Of a stretch of 37,234 bases of DNA, positions 9,194-18,070 are shown one piece after another. Source of the DNA: an uncultured Pelagibacteraceae bacterium (GTDB taxonomy: Bacteria; Pseudomonadota; Alphaproteobacteria; Pelagibacterales; Pelagibacteraceae); contig CACBIC010000009.1 of NCBI GenBank assembly GCA_902539235.1, forward strand, positions 1-37,234, in the 5' to 3' direction. The notes below the pieces were generated by a model that saw only the letters and a program-made list of their open reading frames with translations, did not search any database and was not told the DNA's origin. Numbering within the stretch: position 1 is the first letter of the stretch; the number at the start of each line of letters is the position of its first letter. Both the position numbers and the translations under genes were made by a program.

Positions 9194-10458
9194 TAATTAT
9201 TTATTATCTTCCATCCAATATCTCTTCTGAAAAAACCTCCTTTCCAATTTATATTTTTAATAATCTTGATAATTTTCTTCCTTATCTTTAAAAAATCTGT
9301 TCCAACTGAGGTAATGTTCAATACTCGTCCACCATTTGATTTAAGTTGATTATTTTCAAGCTTAGTGCCAGCGTGATAAATAAAATCATTTTTACTTAAT
9401 TTAATTCTATCTAAATTTTTAATAGTTTTATTTTTTTTATATTTACCAGGATAGCCCTTTGAACATAAAACGACAGTCATACTTTTCTTTTTGTGCCAAT
9501 TTATTATTGTTCTATCTAATTTATTATTAACAACATTGTTGATGATTTTTATAAGATCAGTTTTTAACCTAGGTAATATTACCTGGCACTCTGGATCACC
9601 CATTCTTACATTAAATTCAATTAAATAAGGTTCATTATCTTGAATCATTAGACCAACATATAAAAATCCTGTGTAATAAATTTTTTGTTTTTTAAGAGCA
9701 AAAAAAGTTGGTTTTATAATCTTGTTAATTATTTTTTTCTCTAGTTTTTTATCAATTATTTTTGCTGGTGAATAAGCTCCCATACCTCCAGTATTAGGAC
9801 CTTTATCCTTTTCTTTAACTCGTTTGTGATCTTGGGCAGTTCCAAAAAATTTAAATGTTTTTTTATCTGCAATAACAAAATAACTAGCCTCTTCACCTTC
9901 TAAAAATTCTTCAAGAACAATTTTTTTTGAAGATTTAAATTTACCTTTAAAAATTTCTTCTGAAATATTTAATACTTTTTTTTTGGAACTACAAATTGTT
10001 ACACCTTTTCCTGCTGCAAGTCCGTCAGCTTTAACTACCAAAGGAAGCTTGCTCATTTTTAAAAAATTTAAAACGTCTTTTTTATTTTTACAAATTTTAT
10101 AATCCGCAGTTGGAATATTATTAGATTTACATACTTTTTTCATAAAGGCTTTAGATCCTTCAAGCCTAGATGCAAATTTATCAGGGCCAAAAACTTTAAT
10201 TTTTTTTTTTCTTAAATAGTCAACTAGACCTCTTACTAGCGGTTCTTCAGGACCAACTATAACCAAATCGATTTTATGAAATTGAATTAATTGATGAATT
10301 TCCCGGAAATTTAAAATATCAACTTTTATATTTTTAGCAATTTTTGCAGTTCCTGCATTACCAGGAAAACATATAATTTTTTTTATTAATTTAGACTCAT
10401 GTATCTTTTGACACAATGCGTGCTCTCTTCCACCACTACCTATTAATCCAATATTCAT
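9193..10458 (-). CDS. purD: Phosphoribosylamine-glycine ligase (GAR synthetase)
   Basis: Catalyses the second step of de novo purine synthesis, ATP-dependent joining of glycine to phosphoribosylamine. It is an ATP-grasp enzyme. The N-terminus NIGLIGSGGREHAL is the family signature; KADGLAAGKGVTIC near 144-157, GPNTGGMGAYSPA near 226-238 and FNVRMGDPECQ near 285-295 mark the ATP-grasp and metal-binding core. At 421 residues it is full length. No other purine genes are nearby, and it is coupled only to rsmD. The start lies 28 bases from the divergent DUF2093 gene, so the two promoters must overlap heavily. Confidence 0.97.
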   Translation of the reverse strand: MNIGLIGSGGREHALCQKIHESKLIKKIICFPGNAGTAKIAKNIKVDILNFREIHQLIQFHKIDLVIVGPEEPLVRGLVDYLRKKKIKVFGPDKFASRLEGSKAFMKKVCKSNNIPTADYKICKNKKDVLNFLKMSKLPLVVKADGLAAGKGVTICSSKKKVLNISEEIFKGKFKSSKKIVLEEFLEGEEASYFVIADKKTFKFFGTAQDHKRVKEKDKGPNTGGMGAYSPAKIIDKKLEKKIINKIIKPTFFALKKQKIYYTGFLYVGLMIQDNEPYLIEFNVRMGDPECQVILPRLKTDLIKIINNVVNNKLDRTIINWHKKKSMTVVLCSKGYPGKYKKNKTIKNLDRIKLSKNDFIYHAGTKLENNQLKSNGGRVLNITSVGTDFLKIRKKIIKIIKNINWKGGFFRRDIGWKIINN

Positions 10459-10486
10459 GTAAAGAATTATATTGTATAATTTAAAG

Positions 10487-10684
10487 ATGAGTAAAAAAAA
10501 AGCTAAACTTATTTACAAACACAACTCTTTTGACGTAATTGAAGAAGGTGATTACGTGTTATGTGCAGTTTCAAGAAAAGAAATAATGTTAAAAGATTTA
10601 AATTATTGGAACGTCGAACTTCAAGAGGCTTATTTTTCGCCAATAGAGGTTAATGAAAGATACAAGAATTTTAAGAAATTATAA
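10487..10684 (+). CDS. DUF2093 family protein, function unknown
   Basis: A 65-residue soluble protein without a signal peptide or membrane helix. The pattern AKLIYKHNSFDVIEEGDYVLCAV, followed by an LNYWNVELQEAY segment, matches what I know of DUF2093, a small alphaproteobacterial family of unknown role. I choose the ATG at 10487 rather than the TTG at 10472, because the extra five residues are not typical and the TTG lies too close to the divergent purD start for a promoter and leader. It stands alone, with 2 bases to the convergent acyltransferase gene. In other alphaproteobacteria the family tends to sit near lipid A genes; that statement is from memory. Confidence 0.75.
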   Translation: MSKKKAKLIYKHNSFDVIEEGDYVLCAVSRKEIMLKDLNYWNVELQEAYFSPIEVNERYKNFKKL

Positions 10685-10686
10685 TT

Positions 10687-11544
10687 TTATTTCCACCTAT
10701 TGTGTGTCCATATCCATTCATTAGGATTACTAATTATCATATTTTCAAGCACTTTATTTAACTTTTCTGTCAAAACAATTTTATTGTCTTCTTCACCAGA
10801 GTGAATTTCTTTGAAAAACTTAATCTTAAAATTATTTTCAAAAGTTCTTTCTATAAAAACTGGGATTATTGGAAGATTATATTTTATTGATAATTGTGCA
10901 GGTAATGTTGTAGTTAAAGCAGGTTTTCCAAAAAAATTAATTTTTTCCCCTTCACTAACTCTTTGATCAATCATCAAAGCAATACTCATATCTTTTTTAA
11001 TAAATTCAATCGCTTCTCTAACACCGTTAAGACCTTTTTTAATTTGGTTTTTACAAATATATTTTCTTCTTAGATACTCCATGAAGGGATTTAGAAAAAT
11101 ATTATTCAATGGTCTGTATATTGTTGCTAAAGGAATTCCTTTTTTTGTAATTTCCATTGACATCAATTCATAGTTTGCGAAATGCCCCGAAACAAATATT
11201 ACAGGTTTTTTATTTTTAAGTATATTTTCTAAATATTCTTTTCCTTCAATTATAATATGAGAATTTTTTTTTCTAAATAAATCTAAAAAAATATACTCTA
11301 TAAAAGTCTTTCCATAATTTTTCCACATTGATGAAGTGATCTTATTTTTTTCATTATTTGAAATATTATTTTTAAAAATAAGTAAGTTACGATCTATTAT
11401 TTCTTTTGATTTAAAAATTGGTCCAGTCTTTAGAAATAAAAATGAGAAGATCTTCCTGCTTAATCTAATACCTAACATACGACCTAAAACAAAGAAAAAG
11501 TAAATTAAGATTGATTGTAAAAAATAATAAAATAATTTAATCAT
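10687..11544 (-). CDS. lpxL: Lipid A biosynthesis acyltransferase (LpxL/HtrB family)
   Basis: Inner-membrane enzyme that transfers a secondary acyl chain to Kdo-lipid A precursor. An N-terminal hydrophobic segment (about residues 5-22) is followed by the acyltransferase HX4E motif HFANYE at 121-126. Other family segments are ATIYRPLNN near 145-153, IDQRVSEGEKINFFGKPA near 190-207, and the terminal W-x-W-x-H-x-RWK motif that closes the protein. Length (285) is typical. It is the last gene of the ubiA-msbA-waaA-lpxK run and overlaps lpxK by 8 bases. Only one such acyltransferase is present here; whether it adds the first or second secondary chain cannot be told from sequence. Confidence 0.9.
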   Translation of the reverse strand: MIKLFYYFLQSILIYFFFVLGRMLGIRLSRKIFSFLFLKTGPIFKSKEIIDRNLLIFKNNISNNEKNKITSSMWKNYGKTFIEYIFLDLFRKKNSHIIIEGKEYLENILKNKKPVIFVSGHFANYELMSMEITKKGIPLATIYRPLNNIFLNPFMEYLRRKYICKNQIKKGLNGVREAIEFIKKDMSIALMIDQRVSEGEKINFFGKPALTTTLPAQLSIKYNLPIIPVFIERTFENNFKIKFFKEIHSGEEDNKIVLTEKLNKVLENMIISNPNEWIWTHNRWK

Positions 11545-12469
11545 AAGCTTTCATTACATTTTTAATAAATTCCTCTTCCTTTTCTATTTCAAGTTTAATT
11601 CTTAGATATTTAATATTTTCAAGGCTAAAATCTTTTATTTTATAATAATCTTTTTCAGTCATAACAATTTGAAAATCATTCTTTTTTGCATGTTCAACTA
11701 TTTTTAGCATTTCATTTTTGGTAAATTCATAATGATCTGGATAGACCATTTTTTTTTGAACGTTCAGCTGATTATCTTTGAGAATTTTGAAAAAATTTTC
11801 TGGATTTCCAATTCCTGAAATTACAAGTAATCTTTTATCTTTAAATTCCTGAATATTTAATGGTTTATAATTAGAATAATAAATTTTTAAATTTTTTTGA
11901 ATCTTATAAATTTTTTGCTCAAAATCTAAATTTTTATCACCATTAATTATTAAGATGTTTGCATTTCTCAAAGAGCCAAGGCTTTCTCTTAATGGACCAG
12001 ATGGAAATAAATATCCATTTCCAATCAGCTGGTTGCTATTAAAGCATATAATGCTCAAGTTTTTTTTGATCTTATAATCTTGAAACCCATCATCAAGTAT
12101 TACAGCATCATAACCTTTTTCTAGTGCCTCATAAATTCCTTTAGAACGATTTAAGTTTAAGATTAATTTGTTATAGTAAGAAAGTATCATTTTATGCTCG
12201 TCTATGTGACTTCTATAATATTTACGAACAATCGCAGGATTTTTACCATTTTCTGAAAGTTTTTTCGCAATATGAATTGATAATGGTGTCTTACCAGTGC
12301 CACCGATAAAAATATTTCCTACACAAATAACAGGAATATTAAATTTGACTTTTTGGATAAATGTTTTTTTTAAAATAATATAAATCCAAGTAATCAAACT
12401 TAAAGGTATTAAAAGTACAGTAAAAAAATTTTTATTAGATTTCCAAAATTTAGGTTTAAACAACTTCAT
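11537..12469 (-). CDS. lpxK: Tetraacyldisaccharide 4'-kinase
   Basis: Phosphorylates the 4' position of the lipid A disaccharide precursor at the inner face of the inner membrane. It has one N-terminal membrane segment (about 17-34), then the P-loop GNIFIGGTGKTPLS at 51-64, DDGFQDYKI near 122-130 and the TEKDYYKI segment near 272-279. Length (310) is a little short but normal for the family. It overlaps waaA by 14 bases and the acyltransferase by 8 bases, consistent with translational coupling in a lipid A/Kdo operon. Confidence 0.94.
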   Translation of the reverse strand: MKLFKPKFWKSNKNFFTVLLIPLSLITWIYIILKKTFIQKVKFNIPVICVGNIFIGGTGKTPLSIHIAKKLSENGKNPAIVRKYYRSHIDEHKMILSYYNKLILNLNRSKGIYEALEKGYDAVILDDGFQDYKIKKNLSIICFNSNQLIGNGYLFPSGPLRESLGSLRNANILIINGDKNLDFEQKIYKIQKNLKIYYSNYKPLNIQEFKDKRLLVISGIGNPENFFKILKDNQLNVQKKMVYPDHYEFTKNEMLKIVEHAKKNDFQIVMTEKDYYKIKDFSLENIKYLRIKLEIEKEEEFIKNVMKAYD

Positions 12470-13736
12470 TCTTCAAAAACTTATTTATTTCTCTTATTGT
12501 ATCAATATATGTTTTATTACTTAAATTATTAATTATAGAAGTAAATTTTTCAGTTTGTTTAGTCTTGATACTTAAATCATTGATTAAATGATCTACCAGT
12601 TCGTCTTGTTCACCAATTTTTTTGGAAATACCATTTTTTTCTAAAGTTTTGTATATTTCTTCAAAATTATAAATATATGGACCATGGTAGATTTTACACC
12701 CAAATCTCGCAGCCTCAATTGGATTTTGACCTCCCTCATTCTCAAATTTTTTCAATATCGATTTTCCCATGAAAACACTTTTAGCGAATTTAAAATAGGC
12801 CGGCAGGACACCAAATGAATTAATAATGATAACTTCTTGATCTTTTAAGATTTTTTCATCCCCTGTAATTATTTGAGAATTAATATTAAATTTGTCACAA
12901 AGTTTCTTTATTTCATCAGAGCGCTGTATATGTCTTGGAGCTAGAACAGTGACAATATTTTTGTAAATTTTCTTAAGTTTAAGATGAACATCTAAACAGA
13001 ATTTCTCTTCATTCCTATGGGTGCTTACAGCACACCAATAACTATCGTGCTCAAAAAAATTATAGATATTTTCTTTATCATTATTTTCAGAATTGTTTAT
13101 GAGTTTTATATTCCCAAAGTAATGAACACTTTTAACATCAAGGTGTGTTAAATAGTTTTTGGTTTCTATATTTGATGAAAGACATAACTTAAATGTGCTA
13201 AAAATTAATTTAGCAGATTCGGGTACCAACATCCATTTTTTGTACGTTTTTTTTGTTAGTCTCGCATTTATAATTGCAATTGGTGTTTTATTTTTTTTTG
13301 CTTTGATAATTAAATTTGGCCAGATCTCTGAGTCTACCAAAAAAATAGCACTAGGTTTCCATAACTTGAAAAATTTGCTAATTAAAAAATTAACATCTAT
13401 TGGTAAATATCTATGATAAACATTATCATAATTTTTAATTTCTTTTTTAATTAACTCTCCTGAACTATGTGTTATTGTAGTTAATAAAAATTGATAGTTC
13501 TTATTATTTTCAATCAAATTTTTTAAAATTGGAATAATACTCTTTATCTCACCGATGCTTGCAGCATGAAACCAAATAAGTTTTGTATTTTTTTTTCTAA
13601 TAACATTAAAGTAAGATGAAAAAATTTTTTCTCTATATCTTTTTTGATCTTCTTTTTTCATTAATTTTCTAATAAATATAAGAATTATAAGAATGGGATA
13701 TATTAAAGTGGTAATAACTCTATATGCAAGAATCAT
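12456..13736 (-). CDS. waaA: 3-deoxy-D-manno-octulosonic acid (Kdo) transferase
   Basis: GT30 glycosyltransferase that adds Kdo from CMP-Kdo to lipid IVA. It has an N-terminal membrane anchor (about 2-24). The family motif FHAASIGEIKS at 56-66 carries Glu63, equivalent to the catalytic Glu of known WaaA. FLVDSEIWPNLI follows near 134-145. The C-terminal nucleotide-sugar-binding region KSILKKFENEGGQNPIEAAR lies near 323-342. The 426-residue length is standard. It sits 4 bases downstream of the ABC exporter gene. The number of Kdo residues added (one or two) cannot be inferred. Confidence 0.96.
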   Translation of the reverse strand: MILAYRVITTLIYPILIILIFIRKLMKKEDQKRYREKIFSSYFNVIRKKNTKLIWFHAASIGEIKSIIPILKNLIENNKNYQFLLTTITHSSGELIKKEIKNYDNVYHRYLPIDVNFLISKFFKLWKPSAIFLVDSEIWPNLIIKAKKNKTPIAIINARLTKKTYKKWMLVPESAKLIFSTFKLCLSSNIETKNYLTHLDVKSVHYFGNIKLINNSENNDKENIYNFFEHDSYWCAVSTHRNEEKFCLDVHLKLKKIYKNIVTVLAPRHIQRSDEIKKLCDKFNINSQIITGDEKILKDQEVIIINSFGVLPAYFKFAKSVFMGKSILKKFENEGGQNPIEAARFGCKIYHGPYIYNFEEIYKTLEKNGISKKIGEQDELVDHLINDLSIKTKQTEKFTSIINNLSNKTYIDTIREINKFLKNEVV

Positions 13737-13740
13737 CAGG

Positions 13741-15483
13741 TTATTTTAACTGTTTCTCATATAAAGATTTATAAACTTCACAATTCTTTAAAAGAAAATC
13801 ATGATTGCCTGAGTCAATTATTTTTCCTTGATTTAAAACAAAAATTTTATCCGCATTATGAATAGTCGAAAGTCTATGAGCAATAACTAATGTTGTTTTA
13901 TTTTTTGTTAAATTAGTAATAGCGTTTTGCACTATTTGCTCAGACTCAGCGTCCAAAGAAGAAGTAGCCTCGTCTAGCAGTATTATTGGAGATCCTTTAA
14001 GAATAGCTCTTGCAATTGAAATTCTTTGTTTTTGACCACCAGAAAGTCTTACCCCGTTTTCACCAACCAATGTTTCATATTTATTTGGCAACTTTTCAAT
14101 AAATTCATCTGCAGCAGCAAATTTACAAGCTTCCTTTATTTCTTTAATTGAAGCATGATCTTTAGCATAAGCGATATTGTTTTGGATTGTATCATCAAAT
14201 AAAATTACATCCTGACTTACAAGAGATAAATTTTTTCTTAAAGATTTTAATGATATACTTTTAATATCTTGATTATCAATCTTTATTATTCCCTCTTGAG
14301 GCTCATAAAACCTCGGCAATAAATTCATAATTGTACTTTTTCCTGCACCACTATGACCAACGAAGGCTGTCATTGTATTACCTGCAATGTTTAAATTAAT
14401 ATCTTTTATTGCCTTCTCTTCGGTTGAATCATATTTAAAATGTATATTCTCAAATTTTATATTTGAGTCTTTAATTATGAGTTCTGGAAGATCTTCATTT
14501 TCCTTTATCATAATATCTTTATCGATAACGTCAGCAATTCTTTTGAATGCAGCAGCACCAGAATAAGCGACCATATTTAATGTAGCTAGCGATCTAATTG
14601 GTTGATATGCTAACATCATTGCTGCTAAAAAAGAAAAAAAATTATTAACCCCTAATTCGCCCGTGGCTATTAATGTTCCAGAAAAAACTATAAATCCAGC
14701 AATCATAAATCCAGTTAAAGTTTCCATTATAGGAGTTGCTGTTATCATCACAGTTCCAATTTTGATATTTTTTTCAACTAGATCATTAATTACAATTTTT
14801 GCTTTAAGATCTTCATTTTTTTCTTTCTGATATATTTTAATCATTTTCGCTGCTTTCAATATTTCAGCTAAAAAAGATGCTAATTTTCCCGAAGACTCAC
14901 CAGCTTTTCCAGTAGCCTTTCCAATTCTTTTTGCGAGTGTTTTTGCTATCGTTGCAGCGAAAGGTATCATTAAAATTGCAAATAAAGCTAACTTCCAATT
15001 TTGGTAAAACATCAAAGATAGAAGAGCAATTACCGTAAAACTATCTTTCATTACGTTAAGCACGCCAGTCCCAACAAAATTTTGAACATGTCTAGTATCA
15101 AACATTACATTTGAAAGATATTGCCCAGAGTGTCTATTTTCTAAAGTTTGTATATCTGTATATAAAATATTTTTTGCTATCTTTTTTTGTAATTCTCCTG
15201 CAACTTCCTCACTTACTCTAATTATGTTTGTTCTTGCAAAAAATAAGGATATTCCTTTGCTTGCAAAAGATACGATAATGAGAAGTGGTATTGCCCAAGC
15301 GTATGTTTCATCTTGTTCAATAAAAATTTTTTTTACCGCTGGATCGAGGAGCCAAGCAATACTAGAAGTACTTCCTGCAACAACAATTGAAAGCACAAGA
15401 GCTATAATTATTCTTTTCAAATGCTTTCTTATGTATTCTTGATAGAGTCTAATTATAATTAGTTTTACTTCTTCAAATTTCAT
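13741..15483 (-). CDS. msbA: MsbA-like lipid A export ABC transporter (half transporter)
   Basis: Homodimeric type IV ABC exporter, probably flipping lipid A-core across the inner membrane. The first ~320 residues form a six-helix transmembrane domain, and the nucleotide-binding domain follows. Walker A GHSGAGKST starts near residue 376, the signature LSGGQKQR is near 478-485, and Walker B with D-loop reads ILLDEATSSLD near 498-508. An H-loop histidine appears in VIAHRLST. The length (580) matches MsbA. The substrate is inferred mainly from its place between ubiA and waaA-lpxK-lpxL; a drug or other lipid exporter with the same fold is possible. Confidence 0.88.
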   Translation of the reverse strand: MKFEEVKLIIIRLYQEYIRKHLKRIIIALVLSIVVAGSTSSIAWLLDPAVKKIFIEQDETYAWAIPLLIIVSFASKGISLFFARTNIIRVSEEVAGELQKKIAKNILYTDIQTLENRHSGQYLSNVMFDTRHVQNFVGTGVLNVMKDSFTVIALLSLMFYQNWKLALFAILMIPFAATIAKTLAKRIGKATGKAGESSGKLASFLAEILKAAKMIKIYQKEKNEDLKAKIVINDLVEKNIKIGTVMITATPIMETLTGFMIAGFIVFSGTLIATGELGVNNFFSFLAAMMLAYQPIRSLATLNMVAYSGAAAFKRIADVIDKDIMIKENEDLPELIIKDSNIKFENIHFKYDSTEEKAIKDINLNIAGNTMTAFVGHSGAGKSTIMNLLPRFYEPQEGIIKIDNQDIKSISLKSLRKNLSLVSQDVILFDDTIQNNIAYAKDHASIKEIKEACKFAAADEFIEKLPNKYETLVGENGVRLSGGQKQRISIARAILKGSPIILLDEATSSLDAESEQIVQNAITNLTKNKTTLVIAHRLSTIHNADKIFVLNQGKIIDSGNHDFLLKNCEVYKSLYEKQLK

Positions 15484-15485
15484 AT

Positions 15486-16346
15486 TTAAAAATTTATTGT
15501 AATTATAGCGAAAAACAATATAAATCCAGAAATGTTATTAAATTTAAAAGCCTCCAGACACGATTTTGAATTACTCTTTTTGAATTTCATTATCTGAAAT
15601 AATAAGCTTAAAAAAAACATTAAAATTAAAAAAGAAAAAATATTAACTCCAAGAAAGTCTTTAAATACAAATATTAGCGTGAATAAAGTTAGCAAATATG
15701 AAATAGTCACAAAAGTTTTAATATTTTTTTTGAATTTAATAGATGTAGATTTCAATCCTATAATTTCATCTTCAGACATATCTTGAACTCCATAAATCGT
15801 GTCATAACCCAATGTCCAAAATATGGCTGATATATAAAGTATAACTATTTCAACATTAATTTCGTTATTAATTGATGTCCAAGCCATTATTAATCCCCAA
15901 TTAAATGTTAAACCTAGAAACAATTGTGGCCAATATGTAATTCTTTTCATGAATGGATATGCAAAAGCTAAAAACATTGATCCCATTCCCAGCATAATTG
16001 TAAGATTATTAAACTGTATTAAAATTAAAAAAGCTAAAATGCAAAGTACAAAAACATAAAAGAGTGAACTTTTAACTGTAATTTTTCCTGACGTGATTGG
16101 TCTTTTTTTTGTTCTTTCAACTTTATTATCAAAGTCTTTGTCCACTATATCATTGAAAATACAACCTGCACTTCTCATAAGAACTGATCCAAGAAAAAAA
16201 AGAATTAAATAATAAATAAATAAATTTAAATTTTGATTAAAATGATATGCATAAGCTAATCCCCAAGAGCAAGGCCAGAATAAAAGCATAAATCCTATGG
16301 GTTTATTTAATCTGGATAATTCTACAAAAATTTTTAATTGGTTCAT
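15486..16346 (-). CDS. ubiA: 4-hydroxybenzoate polyprenyltransferase
   Basis: Integral membrane prenyltransferase of ubiquinone synthesis, joining 4-hydroxybenzoate to a polyprenyl diphosphate. The first Asp-rich motif NDIVDKDFD is at 65-73 and the second, with DTIYGVQDMSED, at about 182-193. Eight or nine hydrophobic helices are visible. RLNKPIGFMLLFWPCSWGL at 12-30 is highly characteristic of UbiA. It is the first gene of the leftward lipid A run, ending 2 bases before the ABC exporter starts. Its 53-base upstream gap is shared with the divergent DUF2721 gene. The 286-residue length is normal. Confidence 0.95.
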   Translation of the reverse strand: MNQLKIFVELSRLNKPIGFMLLFWPCSWGLAYAYHFNQNLNLFIYYLILFFLGSVLMRSAGCIFNDIVDKDFDNKVERTKKRPITSGKITVKSSLFYVFVLCILAFLILIQFNNLTIMLGMGSMFLAFAYPFMKRITYWPQLFLGLTFNWGLIMAWTSINNEINVEIVILYISAIFWTLGYDTIYGVQDMSEDEIIGLKSTSIKFKKNIKTFVTISYLLTLFTLIFVFKDFLGVNIFSFLILMFFLSLLFQIMKFKKSNSKSCLEAFKFNNISGFILFFAIITINF

Positions 16347-16356
16347 GAAATATTAC

Positions 16357-16385
16357 TTGTAAATATCAAACACTATCTACATAAT
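16357..16385 (+). promoter_or_regulatory. Candidate sigma-70 promoter for the DUF2721 gene
   Basis: TTGTAA at 16357-16362 and CATAAT at 16380-16385 are separated by 17 bases and lie just ahead of the ATG at 16400. The predicted transcript would have a very short leader. In such AT-rich DNA a match of this quality can arise by chance. Confidence 0.3.
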
Positions 16386-16399
16386 CAATTTGATTCGAT

Positions 16400-16810
16400 A
16401 TGGATATAGATTACACAGTAGCAGCTTTAATGTTTCCTGCTATACCTTTGATGATGACAATGTATAGTAATCGTTTTCACACTTTAAGTGCATTAATTAG
16501 ACAACTTCATGATAAATATACTTTTGAAAAAAAAGTTCCACCAGAATTAGAAAAACAACTTCATGTTTTAAATAAAAGAACTAACTATCTTAAATATGTA
16601 ATGGGTTTTTCATCTTTTGGATTTCTTTTTAATATGCTTACAGTGTTACTTTTATATCTGGACTTAACATTCTATGCTAGGCTTAGTTTTGCGTTTTGCT
16701 GTGTATGTATGATAATTTCAATTTTTTTATTTTTACAGGAAGTTAGAATGTCCAATGAAGCATTGAAATACCACCTCAGCGATATGGACTCTATGAAAAA
16801 AGATTTATAG
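16400..16810 (+). CDS. DUF2721 family membrane protein, function unknown
   Basis: A 136-residue inner-membrane protein with about three hydrophobic segments (about 8-22, 66-88, 92-114). A charged cytoplasmic loop lies between the first and second, containing TLSALIRQLHDKY. The arrangement, with the first helix followed by an R-x-L-x-x-L-x-R-type amphipathic stretch, fits the DUF2721 family as I remember it. No enzymatic residues stand out. It is a single rightward gene between two leftward runs, with its own short promoter region. Its stop is one base from the stop of the convergent DUF1289 gene. Confidence 0.7.
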   Translation: MDIDYTVAALMFPAIPLMMTMYSNRFHTLSALIRQLHDKYTFEKKVPPELEKQLHVLNKRTNYLKYVMGFSSFGFLFNMLTVLLLYLDLTFYARLSFAFCCVCMIISIFLFLQEVRMSNEALKYHLSDMDSMKKDL

Positions 16811-16811
16811 A

Positions 16812-17072
16812 TCAACCCTCTAAAAGTTTTTTTTTAAAAAGTGATATTCCTTGATTGATTTTATATTTGTAGGACTCCTCAAAAGTATTTAATTGCCATC
16901 CTTGCATTCTTGATTTAATTTTTCTGAGGTTTTCTAACTTCCACTCTTCAGTAGTGCTTTCATTTTTCCATTGTTTTTTTTCTTCATCGGTTCTTGCGCA
17001 CCCATAGCAGTAACCAGTAACAGGGTCAGTTTTACAAATACTGATACAAGGAGAGATTATTTTTTTTTTCAT
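16812..17072 (-). CDS. DUF1289 family cysteine-rich protein
   Basis: An 86-residue soluble protein with the four-cysteine signature SPCISICKTDPVTGYCYGC at about 7-25 (C-x3-C-x8-C-x2-C), typical of DUF1289. The family is thought to bind a metal or iron-sulfur cluster, but its function is unknown. A charged helical stretch rich in Glu, Lys and Trp follows. It overlaps the upstream quinone oxidoreductase gene by one base and is the last gene of the leftward redox-like cluster, so co-expression is likely. Confidence 0.82.
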   Translation of the reverse strand: MKKKIISPCISICKTDPVTGYCYGCARTDEEKKQWKNESTTEEWKLENLRKIKSRMQGWQLNTFEESYKYKINQGISLFKKKLLEG

Positions 17073-18046
17073 TAAGGAATTAAAATCGCTGGGCCAATTA
17101 ATTTTCTTGCCTCTAGATCAGCATGTGCATCTTTAGCGTCTGCAAGTTTATATTTTTTCGAAATTCTAATTTTTATTTTTCCAAATTTTACCTTTTCAAA
17201 AATTTGATCAGCTCCAGCTTGAAGTTCTTTTCTATTACTAAAATATTGACCTATTGAAGGTCTTGTTAAGTATAGACCTTTGGGTTGTATTTCTTTTGGA
17301 ACATTCACAGGATCTAAGGGGCCAGACGCATTTCCAAAACTTATCATCATGCCTCTTGTTGAAAGACATTCTAATGACCCATGAAATGTTTTCTTTCCTA
17401 CACCATCAAAAACTGCGGGCACTCCTTTATTATTTGTAATTTTCATAACCTCTTTTGCAAAATTATCTTTCGTATAATTAATAACATGAGAGTAACCATT
17501 TTCTTCAGCTATTTTGATTTTATTATCTGATCCGACTGTTCCAATGACTTTCGCTCCAATACTATTAGCCCATTGTGCAAAAATTTGACCAACTCCTCCA
17601 GCAGCTGCATGGAAAAGTACTGTTTCACCAGCTTTAATCTTGTAGGTTTTAGAAAGTAAATAATTCGTAGTTAAACCTTTTGTCATTAGAGTAGCAGCCA
17701 ATTCATGTGAAATCCCATCAGGAACTTTAACAGCTATCTTTGCTGGAATAACTCTTTGTTGAGCATAAGCTCCTAAAGGAACAGAGGCGTAAGCAACGTT
17801 ATCGCCCTTATTAAATTCAGTAACATTTGAACCAACTTCATTAATTTTTCCAGCAGCTTCTAAACCAATTCCACTTGGTAACTTAATGGGGTACAAACCA
17901 GATCTATGATAAGTATCAATATAATTTAGACCAATCGCGTGATTAGTAACTTTAATTTCATCTGGTCCTGGAGAGCCAACATTTACATCTTGAAGTTCTA
18001 ATACCTCAGGACCTCCACTCTTTTTAATTATAATAGATTTTGGCAT
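17072..18046 (-). CDS. NADPH:quinone oxidoreductase (zeta-crystallin type)
   Basis: Zinc-independent medium-chain dehydrogenase/reductase that probably reduces quinones or alkenals using NADPH. The GroES-like N-terminal domain contains NYIDTYHRSGLYP at about 41-53 and LPSGIGLEAAGKINEVG at 56-72. The Rossmann nucleotide-binding motif AAAGGVGQ is at about 147-154. The zinc-ligand cysteines of alcohol dehydrogenases are absent, as expected for this subfamily. Length (324) matches E. coli QorA. It lies between pirin and the DUF1289 gene. The physiological substrate is not readable from sequence. Confidence 0.92.
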   Translation of the reverse strand: MPKSIIIKKSGGPEVLELQDVNVGSPGPDEIKVTNHAIGLNYIDTYHRSGLYPIKLPSGIGLEAAGKINEVGSNVTEFNKGDNVAYASVPLGAYAQQRVIPAKIAVKVPDGISHELAATLMTKGLTTNYLLSKTYKIKAGETVLFHAAAGGVGQIFAQWANSIGAKVIGTVGSDNKIKIAEENGYSHVINYTKDNFAKEVMKITNNKGVPAVFDGVGKKTFHGSLECLSTRGMMISFGNASGPLDPVNVPKEIQPKGLYLTRPSIGQYFSNRKELQAGADQIFEKVKFGKIKIRISKKYKLADAKDAHADLEARKLIGPAILIP

Positions 18047-18070
18047 TTTTACGGAAACGTACTTTAACTT

